From NCBI RefSeq assembly GCF_947492965.1, contig NZ_CANLOZ010000005.1, positions 461,099-525,098 of the forward strand: a stretch of 64,000 bases of DNA, given 5' to 3'. The notes under the pieces were generated by a model that searched no databases, was not told the DNA's origin, and saw only the letters and a list, made by a program, of their open reading frames with translations. Each line of letters starts with the position of its first letter. The stretch's first letter is position 1. Of the stretch, positions 28,874-38,700 are shown one piece after another. This DNA comes from an uncultured Aquimarina sp. GTDB taxonomy: Bacteria > Bacteroidota > Bacteroidia > Flavobacteriales > Flavobacteriaceae. The translations under genes and the position numbers were made by a program.

Positions 28874-29158
28874 TTATGTAAGTTTCAAAATAGTTTTCAC
28901 AACTTTATGTATACCATCACTAACCTCGATGATATATAAATCAGTGGGAAAAGAATGAAGAGATAAAGTGTTTCTCTGAGAAAGATTGTATTTTTCTTTT
29001 ACGAGCTTTCTTTTTCTGTTATAGATCTTATAAAAAACGTTAGCATCATTCCTATGCAAATCGATATAAATAACATTTAATCTTTGATTAAGATACACGG
29101 AAAACGTAGTTTCTAAAGTATCTATTCTTTTGGTATTATATATCGACTGCACATTCAT
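28874..29158 (-). CDS. Free-standing T9SS type A sorting-domain-like protein
   Basis: 94 residues, no signal peptide. Residues about 18-94 follow the pattern of a Por_Secre_tail C-terminal sorting domain: FSVYLNQRLNVIYIDL (usual YPNP replaced by YLNQ), YKIYNRKRKLVKEKY (usual Gly replaced), SLHSFPTDLYIIEVSDG and a final KTILKL. In normal cargo this domain sits behind a signal peptide and a large passenger. Here there is only ~17 residues before it. It may be the remnant of a truncated cargo gene or a protein that reuses the fold. Assignment is by pattern only. Confidence 0.5.
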   Translation of the reverse strand: MNVQSIYNTKRIDTLETTFSVYLNQRLNVIYIDLHRNDANVFYKIYNRKRKLVKEKYNLSQRNTLSLHSFPTDLYIIEVSDGIHKVVKTILKLT

Positions 29159-29354
29159 ATCTCTATTCTTTTTCCCGATCTGATTTATCGTTTGTAATAC
29201 CTAATTTGTGGTTAAAGCAAATAAGTATTGTCAGGTATAAAATTAGATAAACAGAAAATTTGTTAAGAGCGACTTCTTTGTGGAAATTTTCTTTTTTTCG
29301 ATGAATGACACATAAACTCCACAAAAGTGTTTATACTAGTAAAATGTTTTCTTT

Positions 29355-29393
29355 TAAAAAAGCGAAAGGCACGCCAACCACAGCATGCCTTTC
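29355..29393 (-). terminator. Terminator of the TetR-ABC1 kinase operon
   Basis: On the minus strand GAAAGGCATGC pairs with GCGTGCCTTTC (one G-T pair), followed by GCTTTTTT. It lies about 50 bases after the kinase stop. Confidence 0.75.
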
Positions 29394-29443
29394 TAACAAC
29401 CTAACCAATAAATAAACAAACCAAAGCCAGTCTTAGCAACTGA

Positions 29444-30751
29444 CTAAAGGTACTTTTCAAAATTTTTCACACGAATTGTTGCTTTTAAATCGTGTAATAA
29501 GTTATACAACCCAAAGAATGTTCTGTTGATATATAGGAAATGCTTACTTCCTCTATTTCCATTCATTTTCCTAAGCTCTGTATCTTTAGAATATTTTTCA
29601 CTTAACTCTGTTATCTTATCCCAAAACTCTTGATCTGCGAAGTCAAAAACTTCTTCATTAAATGGTTTTGTAAATAAACTTAACATCTCATAAAATAGCT
29701 CCGAGAAGAATTTCTTCTCTTCTTCAGAATCATCTTCTCGGAGTATTTCGAGTTCAAACATCTTTTGAGCAAAGAATTCTGGATTATTTATATTTTCTCT
29801 TTCAGCTAATTCAAAATAAGGAGTATAAAACTCCAACGGTACTTTCTTTACACATCCAAAATCTATTGCGATCAGATTTCCTTCTTTATCTACCAAGAAA
29901 TTACCAGGATGTGGATCCGCATGCACAGCTTTCAGGATATGCATTTGATACATATAAAAATCCCAAAGAGCTTGTCCTATTCTATTGGCTTTTTCTTGAT
30001 CCTCGTTATGTTTTGCAAACTCACTAAGATGCTCTCCATCCATCCAATCCATCGTAATGATTCGCTTACTAGATAAATCTTCGTAATACTTTGGGAACTT
30101 TAGATTTTCAATTTTAGCGCAGGCGTTTGTAATTTCTTTACTTTGCTTTACTTCCAATACGTAATCAGTTTCCTCTAGTAATTTCCCTTCTAACTCCTGA
30201 AAATACTTATCAGAATCTTTCCCTTTTAAATTAAACATCCTGATGGCGATGGGTTTTACCATCGCCAAATCAGAACTTATGCTGTCTGCAACTCCAGGAT
30301 ATTGAATTTTCACAGCAAGTTTTTTCCCGTCTTTAGCGGCCTTATGTACCTGTCCGATACTGGCGGCATTAACAGATTGAGTTGCAAACGTATCATATAA
30401 ATCTTCCGGATATTTTCCGTGATATTTCTTAAATGTCTTTCTTACTAAAGGAGCTGATAATGGCGGAACACTAAACTGTGATAGCGAAAATTTTTCAACA
30501 TAGGCATTCGGCAATATGTTTTTCTCCATAGAAAGCATCTGCGCTACTTTCAATGCGCTACCTTTTAAATTTTTTAATCCGTCATAAATATCAGCGGCAT
30601 TATCTTCATTTAGCTTATCTCTAGTAATGTTAGGGTTTATCGCTTTTTTACTATAATATTTCAGATAATTCCCTCCTACTTTTACACCAGTCTTTACCAA
30701 TTCTGTGGTTCTACCTAGTTTGGAAGTGGGTATTTTATCAATTGTCTTCAT
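29444..30751 (-). CDS. ABC1/AarF/UbiB family atypical kinase
   Basis: 435 residues. Family hallmarks: the KxGQ-like segment LKGSALKVAQMLSM (about 51-64), the Ala-rich loop AASIGQVHKA, the VAIK-like Lys in KKLAVKIQYPG, the catalytic HADPHPGNFLV and the metal-binding DFG in AIDFGCVKKVP. The family acts in ubiquinone/menaquinone or lipid homeostasis as ATPases or kinases. Whether this copy does is not shown. It lies 36 bases downstream of a TetR-type regulator gene and is probably controlled by it. Confidence 0.88.
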   Translation of the reverse strand: MKTIDKIPTSKLGRTTELVKTGVKVGGNYLKYYSKKAINPNITRDKLNEDNAADIYDGLKNLKGSALKVAQMLSMEKNILPNAYVEKFSLSQFSVPPLSAPLVRKTFKKYHGKYPEDLYDTFATQSVNAASIGQVHKAAKDGKKLAVKIQYPGVADSISSDLAMVKPIAIRMFNLKGKDSDKYFQELEGKLLEETDYVLEVKQSKEITNACAKIENLKFPKYYEDLSSKRIITMDWMDGEHLSEFAKHNEDQEKANRIGQALWDFYMYQMHILKAVHADPHPGNFLVDKEGNLIAIDFGCVKKVPLEFYTPYFELAERENINNPEFFAQKMFELEILREDDSEEEKKFFSELFYEMLSLFTKPFNEEVFDFADQEFWDKITELSEKYSKDTELRKMNGNRGSKHFLYINRTFFGLYNLLHDLKATIRVKNFEKYL

Positions 30752-30787
30752 ATTCCTTTTCTCTTTCTACAATCTTACTTTCAACTA

Positions 30788-31453
30788 TTAATTCCACATG
30801 GCTTTTTCTTTCCAGAGGAATTTCCCCAAATCTAAAACGCTAGTTAGTGGTGTATTATCAAATAAATCAAATATGGTATTCACTGATTTCTCGATAGCAA
30901 TATCGGTTTTCTCGAAACCAGCAGATTCATCATCCATCCAAAATTTTAATAAGAATAAAAATTGCAACCAAGCTCCTTCTGAATACACGGAAACTGGATT
31001 TTTAGCTATTTTAAATAACTTTTCATCATTATCCGTTTCGATCAATTCCTTGGCGAAATGTTTGATATGCATTCTTAGTCCTTTTAACTGAGTTAAATTC
31101 TTAAGAGGCATATTATGGTATTGTAGCGCTAATAGCACGTAACTTCTGTTCAATGTCAACATTTCAAAAAACGTAAAAAAGAACGTCAGCATTTTATCCT
31201 TACTAGATAAATGAGCGTACTCTTTATTATTGTTCATCGCGTCTATAGTAGTACTAAAGAACGTATTCCAAATGCCTTTGTTTACACTATCCAAACTACC
31301 AAAGAACTCATAAAACTCTTCTTCTTTTATTTTTGACTCTTTACAAAATTTATACACCGACTTAGGGTATGTATCATGCTCTAAAACATAATTCATATAC
31401 TTAGTTATGATGTACTGACTGTCTACGGTTTGTTTTTTACTGGATGATGCCAT
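30788..31453 (-). CDS. TetR/AcrR-type transcriptional regulator
   Basis: 221 residues. N-terminal helix-turn-helix (about 14-60) with the TetR-like order ...YPKSVYKFCKESKIKEEEFYEFFGS, and an all-helical ligand-binding C-terminal part with many aromatic residues. It is transcribed ahead of the ABC1 kinase. On the minus strand a TATCTTTA sequence (one mismatch to TAnnTTTG) lies about 25 bases before the start. Ligand unknown. Confidence 0.78.
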   Translation of the reverse strand: MASSSKKQTVDSQYIITKYMNYVLEHDTYPKSVYKFCKESKIKEEEFYEFFGSLDSVNKGIWNTFFSTTIDAMNNNKEYAHLSSKDKMLTFFFTFFEMLTLNRSYVLLALQYHNMPLKNLTQLKGLRMHIKHFAKELIETDNDEKLFKIAKNPVSVYSEGAWLQFLFLLKFWMDDESAGFEKTDIAIEKSVNTIFDLFDNTPLTSVLDLGKFLWKEKAMWN

Positions 31454-31622
31454 ATCTATTAATTTACAGAGTAAAGATAGTCATTGTTTAACTTTTTTTA
31501 AAAAAACCTAAACAAAAAAATTGTTAAAGTTGTTTCATAAAAAATGAAACTTAAAGTTCTAATATTTAAGTAGACGCAATTCAATTATTATCCTTACGTA
31601 TTATGGATAATTTGATCATAAT

Positions 31623-31635
31623 GTCAGTTTGTCAG
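31623..31635 (+). repeat. Short direct repeat GTCAG-TTT-GTCAG upstream of htpG
   Basis: GTCAG at 31623-31627 and again at 31631-31635, overlapping the putative -33 box of htpG. It could be a regulator half-site pair for heat-shock control. This is inference. Confidence 0.35.
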
Positions 31636-31657
31636 CAATATAGGATTGGTACTTTTT
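31628..31657 (+). promoter_or_regulatory. Putative htpG promoter: TTTG-N18-TActTTTT
   Basis: The -33 box TTTG (31628-31631) is exact. The -7 box TACTTTTT (31650-31657) has one mismatch to TAnnTTTG. It would start transcription about 44 bases before the htpG ATG. Confidence 0.45.
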
Positions 31658-31707
31658 TTGTCTATGGAGAGACACAATAGTGCTAATAAAAATTAAAACA
31701 TAAAAAA

Positions 31708-33594
31708 ATGGCAACAGGAAGTATTAATGTATCGGTTGAAAACATTTTTCCTTTGATTAAGAAATTCTTGTATTCAGATCACGAGATTTTTTTACGAGAA
31801 TTAATATCTAATGCAACAGATGCAACATTAAAGTTAAAGCATCTAACCAATATTGGTGAAGCCAAAATTGAATATGGTGACCCAAGAATTGAAATAAAGA
31901 TTGATAAAGAGAATAAACAACTACATATTATTGACCAGGGAATTGGTATGACTGCTGAAGAGGTAGAAAAATATATCAATCAGGTTGCTTTTTCTGGAGC
32001 GGAGGAGTTCTTAGAAAAATATAAGGATAGCGCCAAAGATTCTGGTATTATAGGTCATTTTGGATTAGGTTTTTACTCGGCTTTTATGGTAGCTGATAAA
32101 GTAGAAATCATTACAAAATCTTATAAAGATGAGCCTGCTGCTCACTGGACTTGTGATGGTTCTCCAACCTACTCTTTAGAAGCACATGATAAAACCGAAA
32201 GAGGAACCGAAATCATCTTACATATTGGCGAAGAAGAGTCTGAATTTCTTGAGGATAACAGAATAAGCGAACTTTTGGTGAAGTACAATAAGTTTATGCC
32301 TATTCCAATCAAATTTGGAACAAAAACTGAAACCTTACCAAAACCAGAGGATGCTAAAGAAGAAGATCCAGCACCTACTCAAGAGGTGGATAATATCATC
32401 AACAATCCAAATCCAGCTTGGACTAAACAACCAACAGATTTAAAGGATGAAGACTATAAAAGCTTTTACCGAGAATTGTATCCTATGCAATTCGAGGAGC
32501 CATTATTTAACATTCATTTAAATGTAGATTATCCTTTCAATCTAACAGGAATATTGTATTTCCCGAAGCTTGGGCAGGATATGAATATGCAAAAAGATAG
32601 AATTCAGTTATATCAAAACCAGGTATTTGTAACAGACAATGTAGAAGGTATAGTACCTGAATTCCTTACTATGCTGCGCGGTGTGATTGATTCTCCAGAT
32701 ATTCCTTTAAATGTTTCTAGATCGTATTTACAGGCTGATGGGGCTGTAAAAAAGATTTCTAGTTATATCACTAGAAAGGTAGCAGATAAGTTAAACTCTC
32801 TATTTAAGAATGATAGAGAAGACTTTGAAAAGAAATGGAATGATATCAAAGTAGTGATCGAATACGGAATGTTATCAGAAGAAAAATTCTTCGAAAAAGC
32901 GGATAAATTTGCTTTATACCCAACCGTAGATGACACGTACCTAACCTTTGAAGAATTACAAGAGAAAATAAAAGATAATCAGACAGACAAAGACAATAAG
33001 CTAGTAGTCCTGTATGCTTCTGATAAAGATGCGCAACACGCTTATATTGCTGCTGCAAAAGATAAAGGATACGAAGTTCTATTATTAGACTCACCTATTG
33101 TTTCTCATTTAATTCAAAAACTAGAAACTAGTAAGGAAAACATTTCTTTTGTTCGTGTAGATGGTGATCACATCGACAATCTTATCAAAAAAGACGAAGA
33201 AACCATTTCTAAACTTTCTGATGAAGAAAAAGAAACCTTAAAAACAGATTTAGAAAAGGTTATCCCTACTTCTACATATACAGTACAACTAGAAGCAATG
33301 GATAGTAACGCTTCTCCATTTATGATTACCCAGCCAGAATTTATGCGTCGTATGAAAGAAATGCAGCAAACTGGTGGTGGAGGAATGAATATGTTTGGTA
33401 ATATGCCAGAGATGTATAATCTAATCGTAAACACCAATCATGATTTGATCAGTCAGATAAAAGATACCAAAACAGATAAAAAGAAAGAACGTCTTATCAA
33501 GCAATCCTTAGACCTTGCTAGATTATCTCAAAATTTACTGAAAGGTGAAGAATTGACAGAATTTATCAAGCGTAGTTTTGAAATGATTAAATAA
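31708..33594 (+). CDS. htpG: Molecular chaperone HtpG (Hsp90)
   Basis: 628 residues. N-terminal GHKL ATPase domain with LRELISNATDATLKL (catalytic Glu), DQGIGMTAEEVEKY and GHFGLGFYSAF. The middle domain includes the YFPKLGQDMNMQ... strand and the catalytic-loop Arg in PLNVSRSYLQ (nearly). The C-terminal dimerisation domain ends without MEEVD. The acidic linker around residues 210-225 (PKPEDAKEEDPAP) is short, as in bacteria. Single gene with its own promoter and terminator. Confidence 0.95.
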   Translation: MATGSINVSVENIFPLIKKFLYSDHEIFLRELISNATDATLKLKHLTNIGEAKIEYGDPRIEIKIDKENKQLHIIDQGIGMTAEEVEKYINQVAFSGAEEFLEKYKDSAKDSGIIGHFGLGFYSAFMVADKVEIITKSYKDEPAAHWTCDGSPTYSLEAHDKTERGTEIILHIGEEESEFLEDNRISELLVKYNKFMPIPIKFGTKTETLPKPEDAKEEDPAPTQEVDNIINNPNPAWTKQPTDLKDEDYKSFYRELYPMQFEEPLFNIHLNVDYPFNLTGILYFPKLGQDMNMQKDRIQLYQNQVFVTDNVEGIVPEFLTMLRGVIDSPDIPLNVSRSYLQADGAVKKISSYITRKVADKLNSLFKNDREDFEKKWNDIKVVIEYGMLSEEKFFEKADKFALYPTVDDTYLTFEELQEKIKDNQTDKDNKLVVLYASDKDAQHAYIAAAKDKGYEVLLLDSPIVSHLIQKLETSKENISFVRVDGDHIDNLIKKDEETISKLSDEEKETLKTDLEKVIPTSTYTVQLEAMDSNASPFMITQPEFMRRMKEMQQTGGGGMNMFGNMPEMYNLIVNTNHDLISQIKDTKTDKKKERLIKQSLDLARLSQNLLKGEELTEFIKRSFEMIK

Positions 33595-33628
33595 ACAAAA
33601 GTGTTTATCTTCTTATAGAATATAATTG

Positions 33629-33660
33629 AAACCGCTTCAGAAATTGAAGCGGTTTTTTAT
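33629..33660 (+). terminator. Terminator of htpG
   Basis: AACCGCTTC (33630-33638) pairs with GAAGCGGTT (33646-33654), followed by TTTTAT. Confidence 0.85.
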
Positions 33661-33732
33661 TATCCAAATCTGGATATTTCATATTTTAGTATTTTTACCA
33701 TATCATTTTCTTTATAAAGATTACGGAAACAA

Positions 33733-34719
33733 ATGAATAACAGTTTTTTTCTTTTTATAGCAATACTTTCTATTGGTTTTCAAGGGATTGCGCAAGACAT
33801 CGTCTCTGGTTATATTCCTCTGGAAAGTAATAAAGATGTAGAACAAAAAATTCACCTAAGTAAAGTAGATTTAAATGATACTGACAAAAGTTATTCGTAT
33901 ACTATAATAGCTTCTACCAACATTTCTGAACAAGGGTATTTTTCTTTTGATCAAAAATGGTTTACCTCTAAAGACCATTTATACAAGATACAATTAGAAC
34001 CTGCAGCAGCATCTACTACCAATAAACAAAACAAAGACTCTAAATTATTCATTTTATCTAAAAACGATTCTATACATTTTGAAAAAGGATCTTCTCCTTT
34101 TGAAACATATACCACGAATAACAAGGCTGACAAAGAATGGCAACAACTGAAGAAATTCGAATCTAAATTTGACACTTTACATGACGGCTTTGATACTGAC
34201 CAGTATCTTCTTAGAACAAAGGGATATATTAAAGATTCACTTCAAATCTTGTTAGTAAAACTAATTAGCATCAAAAAGCTGGATGATAAGAAACTTCTGG
34301 ATAAAGACATTATGGAAAACACTTCCTATTACACAAGTCTTTTAAAAGAACTAAAATCTAGTGAGATTGATCCTGCTTTATTTTTATACTTAGAGAATAA
34401 GCTTTCTTTAGTTTACAAAGAAGAAGCTGAACAAAAATATTCTGTTAGTATGTTACTAAACGGTATTGCTATATTAATAATTGGGAGCCTTATTTTCTTA
34501 GTGTTACGTAAAAGAAGAAAAGCACAAAATACCATTATTACCTCATCATTAAGCAAACAGGAAAACACTATTAAAGAGCTTATTCTTTCTGGAAAAACCA
34601 ACAAGGAAATTGCAAATGAACTTTTTATTAGTGTAAATACGGTGAAAACTCATATTTCTAATATTTACAGCAAATTAAATATTACGAGCAGAAAAGAACT
34701 ATTAATAAAAAACAAATAA
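33733..34719 (+). CDS. Membrane-anchored LuxR-type transcriptional regulator
   Basis: 328 residues. Signal peptide (ends near GIAQ), periplasmic part (about 20-235) with beta-rich start and helical end, one transmembrane helix (MLLNGIAILIIGSLIFLVL, about 237-256), a basic stop-transfer RKRRK, and a C-terminal LuxR/GerE helix-turn-helix (about 268-328; LILSGKTNKEIANELFISV with VKTHISNIYSKLNI). The layout implies that an extracytoplasmic signal controls DNA binding at the membrane. No kinase is adjacent. Target unknown. Confidence 0.82.
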   Translation: MNNSFFLFIAILSIGFQGIAQDIVSGYIPLESNKDVEQKIHLSKVDLNDTDKSYSYTIIASTNISEQGYFSFDQKWFTSKDHLYKIQLEPAAASTTNKQNKDSKLFILSKNDSIHFEKGSSPFETYTTNNKADKEWQQLKKFESKFDTLHDGFDTDQYLLRTKGYIKDSLQILLVKLISIKKLDDKKLLDKDIMENTSYYTSLLKELKSSEIDPALFLYLENKLSLVYKEEAEQKYSVSMLLNGIAILIIGSLIFLVLRKRRKAQNTIITSSLSKQENTIKELILSGKTNKEIANELFISVNTVKTHISNIYSKLNITSRKELLIKNK

Positions 34720-34817
34720 GTCGAACCAATATTACTTTCTTCTGGAAACCATTCTACTTAAATAGATTCCTTACAATTGAGAATACGTTTATGATATACA
34801 TAAAAACATATGAAAAG

Positions 34818-34848
34818 AAAAACTCCTTCGATTAGAAGGAGTTTTTTA
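34818..34848. terminator. Bidirectional terminator
   Basis: AAAACTCCTTC pairs with GAAGGAGTTTT around loop GATTA. It sits between the convergent LuxR and small secreted protein genes. Confidence 0.85.
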
Positions 34849-34882
34849 CTATGAGTTATATTCTATTTCTTAGACCTCTAAA

Positions 34883-35233
34883 TTATGGTAATAAACTAGC
34901 CACTGTATTTTTTTGAGTTATTTGAGTATTTTTATTTGTATCGATTACATTAGTTAATCTAGTAGTTTTTCTAATATCTGTAGTAAAACCATTTTTTTCT
35001 AATAAGCTCTTATAAAATTCAGTTTTAGTAGTATTCTTATTAGTAGCAACTTCTTTCTTTACTTCTTTAATTGCAATATCAAAGTTATTCGCTTTTACCA
35101 ATGCTTTGAAAAAATCAGTTTTAGTACTTTTTACATTTTCGATAGATGTGTTAACTTCATTAGTAGCAACATCTTGTGCTGTAATAGTAAGAGTAGAAAA
35201 TAAAACTGCGATGGTAAAGAAGATAGCTTTCAT
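34883..35233 (-). CDS. Small secreted protein with an internal duplication
   Basis: 116 residues with a signal peptide (MKAIFFTIAVLFSTLTITAQ). The mature part contains two related units: STKTDFFKALVKANNFDIA (about 36-54) and TTKTEFYKSLLEKNGFTTD (about 68-86), each a predicted amphipathic helix, separated by a Lys-rich linker. No known domain is recognised. It has its own long upstream region and a terminator, so it is probably a single gene. Periplasmic or surface location is inferred from the signal peptide. Confidence 0.6.
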   Translation of the reverse strand: MKAIFFTIAVLFSTLTITAQDVATNEVNTSIENVKSTKTDFFKALVKANNFDIAIKEVKKEVATNKNTTKTEFYKSLLEKNGFTTDIRKTTRLTNVIDTNKNTQITQKNTVASLLP

Positions 35234-35753
35234 AGTATTGGGGGCTTAAGTTACTTTGATTAACTGATGTAAATTTAAGTCGAAAAAACCTCTCCATAAA
35301 ATCTTTTAAAAACTTTTAGACAAAGTGGTTTTTTAAATCGATGAAATACACAAATTTTACGGTTTTACCGTACAAAATACACGTAATTTTTGTCATTTTG
35401 TAGGATTTTTAACGGTATAAAATTGATCAAACCACCTATAAAACAGCATTTAAACTATAATAATCGGTGTAAAACACATTTTAAGAAATAATTAATACGT
35501 AGTTACTAAATAAAAAGTTTATTCCTTAGATAAATGCGGAGGGTTGTAATCTTTAAATAACCTACATCAAAAAGTTTGTTATTGAGATTGGCATTCTTTT
35601 GCTACTCTTGTTTCACATCTTATAAACTCTTTGTTTACAGGGATTTCTCATAAAATCATACCGGTACTAGTTCCTTTTTACGACCATCATTCTTTCGATT
35701 CATCCAATTTTTAGATTTCATTTGACTTTAAAAAAGAGAAACAATCAAATCAG
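35234..35753. other. Long divergent intergenic region
   Basis: 520 bases between the small secreted protein gene and the DUF2723 gene. The only ordered element I see is the inverted repeat TACGGT-TTT-ACCGTA at 35358-35372. No exact TAnnTTTG element was found at a useful position and no open frame is convincing. Confidence 0.45.
35358..35372. repeat. 15-base inverted repeat TACGGTTTTACCGTA
   Basis: Perfect 6-base arms around TTT, flanked by TTT and AAA runs. It lies about 125 bases before the start of the small secreted protein gene, so it could be an operator. It is too short to judge further. Confidence 0.35.
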
Positions 35754-38700
35754 ATGCAGATCAATCGGTTTAAAAAATGGAACCTATTATTAGGTTGGTT
35801 AGTTTTTACAATTTCTTTAGGAGTATATATCAAAACTGTAGAACCCACCAATAGTTTCTGGGATGTAGGAGAGTATATAGCAACTTCTTCAAAATTACAA
35901 ATTGGACATCCGCCTGGTGCTCCCCTATTTCAGATGATCGGTGCCTTTGCTTCTGTCTTTGCTACCAACCCAAAACAGATTGCCTATACTCTTAATCTTA
36001 CATCCGCATTAGCCAGTGCATTTACCATATTGTTCATGTTTTGGTCAATCACTATACTTCTAAGAGATTTAGCTTCCACCATAAATAGCAATACAAGAAA
36101 TACACCCTTTACTATTTTAGGTAGTGCTATAGTGGGATCCTTAGGTTTTGCTTTTACAGATAGCTTTTGGTTCAATGCGGTAGAGGCCGAAGTGTATGCA
36201 ATGGCCACACTAATACTATCTGTTATGTTTTACTTAGGTTTATTATGGAAACGTGATATGCATACTCCAAAAGGAAATAAATGGATCATTCTAATTGCAT
36301 TTGTTATAGGATTATCATTTGGAATACATTTTATGGGATTACTTTCTATTCCTGCGATAGGCATGCTTTACTATTTTAAAAATTATAAAAGTATTACCAT
36401 AAAGAATTTTATTATTGCTAATCTCATTGTAGTAGCGGTATTGCTTTTCATTTTCAAATTGTTCATTCCCTACACACTGACCTACATCAGTTTTGTAGAA
36501 ATATTTTTTGTAAATACTATTGGACTTCCTTTTCATTCTGGAACTATATTATCTGTTATAAGCATCCTGGTACTTTTTTATTCAGGATTGAGATATACTC
36601 GAAAGAAAGCATATCCTTTATTAAATACTTCATTATTATGCTTGGCATTCATTTTAATTGGTTTTTCTAGCTGGTTAATGATTCCGGTGCGAGCTAATAG
36701 TGGCACTGTAATTAATGAAAATAATCCGAATAATGCTCGAGAACTACTAGCCTATTATAATCTAGAACAATACCCAAAGACATATCTTTTTTATGGTCCT
36801 CAATTTTCTGAGATCTATGGAAATCTCGACGAGAATGAACCTTATTTAGATGATAAGCCTAAATATGAAAAAGATACCTCTTCTGGAAAATACATTATCG
36901 TAAATGACTGGAAAAATGCCAGACAAAACTTAGATAATACGCATAAGACTCTATTACCAAGAATGTGGAGTACAGAGCACATTAGTAATTATATGATCTT
37001 TAGTGGGCCATTAGAGTTCTCAATAAAAACAGAATTTCAGGATGAACAAGAACTCATCGAAACTGTTATCGATTTCAGAAAAAAATACGCTTCAGGAGAG
37101 TTAGATAATAATGACTATCATAAATTTTTAGAATCATTTGGTCAGTTTTTAGACATACAACCTCCTTCTTTTTGGGACAATGTATCTTATCTATTTCAAT
37201 ATCAGATCAATTATATGTATTGGAGATATTTTATGTGGAATTTTGTTGGTAGACAAGATGATGTACAAGGACGATTAACCGATTTACATGGTAATTGGCT
37301 AAGTGGTATTGAATTTATCGACAAGTTTCATCTTAGTTCTCAGGACAATTTACCTTCTGATGCTGCGAATAACAAAGCCAGAAACACCTACTATTTTCTA
37401 CCTTTAATTTTAGGGTTGTTAGGAATTGTTTTTCAATTTCGAACTGATAAAAAAATGTTTTGGGTATTATTTATATTCTTTTTGTTTACAGGTTTATCGC
37501 TAAAGATCTATTTAAACGAAAGACCTTTTGAACCGAGAGAACGAGATTATGCCTTAGTAGGTTCTTTTTATGTCTTTGCTATCTGGATTTCATTTGGAGT
37601 TTTTGCTCTTTTTGATCTACTTAAAAACTATGTACACTCCAAGCATGCTTCCTATGTAGCAATTATCATTTCATTGTTAGGCGCACCAGCAATTTTAATC
37701 GCTCAGAACTGGGATGACCACGATCGTTCCGATAGGTATACCGCCAAGGGTTCTGCACAAACGTATTTATCATCTTGTCAAAAAGACGCAATTCTATTTT
37801 CTATTGGCGATAACGATAGCTTCCCTTTATGGTATTTACAAGAAATAGAAGGATACCGCACCGATATTCGTATTCTCATTACAAATCTTTTGGCTACCGA
37901 TTGGTACGTTGATCAGATGAAAAAAGCCGCTTATGAAGGGAAACCTGTCCCTTCGGGATTAGAGCATTCATTTTATGCGTATGGAAACAACGATGTAATT
38001 TATTTCAAAGAGGTTACTAAAGATACGATGCATATTAAAAACTGGATGCGATGGATAACCTCTAATGATCCGAGAACAAAGGGTGAACTTATGAATGGGA
38101 AAACGGTATCTACCTTTCCCACTAAAAACATTAGGATTCCTGTTGATAAAGAAAAAGTTCTTAAAAATGGTATCGTTTCTAAGGAAGATGCAGATAAGAT
38201 TGTTCCTTATATCGATATTCATTTAAAAGGTGGTTATATTCCAAAACATAGATTAGTGATGTTAGATATCATAGCTAATAACGATTGGGAACGCCCTATA
38301 TATTTCACAGGAGGTAGTTTTGGCGATGATGATTATATATGGATGAAAGATTATCTACAACTAGACGGTATGACGTATAAACTAGTACCTATTAAGACTA
38401 AAGTAAATCCTTCGAATCCATATCAATTAGGTAGAGTGAATACAGAAGTTATGTATAAAAATGTGATGAACTGGGATTGGGGAAACGGAAATAGTACAGG
38501 GATTTATCATGATACCGAAACCAGACGCAATGGCATTTCATACAGAACAAATCTAAGCAGACTGGCAGAGCAGTTAATAAAGGAAAATCAAACCGAGAAA
38601 GCTGAAGAAATCTTAGATCTTGGGCTAGAAAAATTTCCTTTAGAATTCTACGAATACTATACGCCACTTCACGATTTTATTCAAAATTATTATCAGATTG

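Noticed and set aside
35575..35601. TTTG-N15-TTctTTTG as promoter of the DUF2723 gene
   Set aside because: The spacer is too short and the -7 element has a mismatch in the TA pair.
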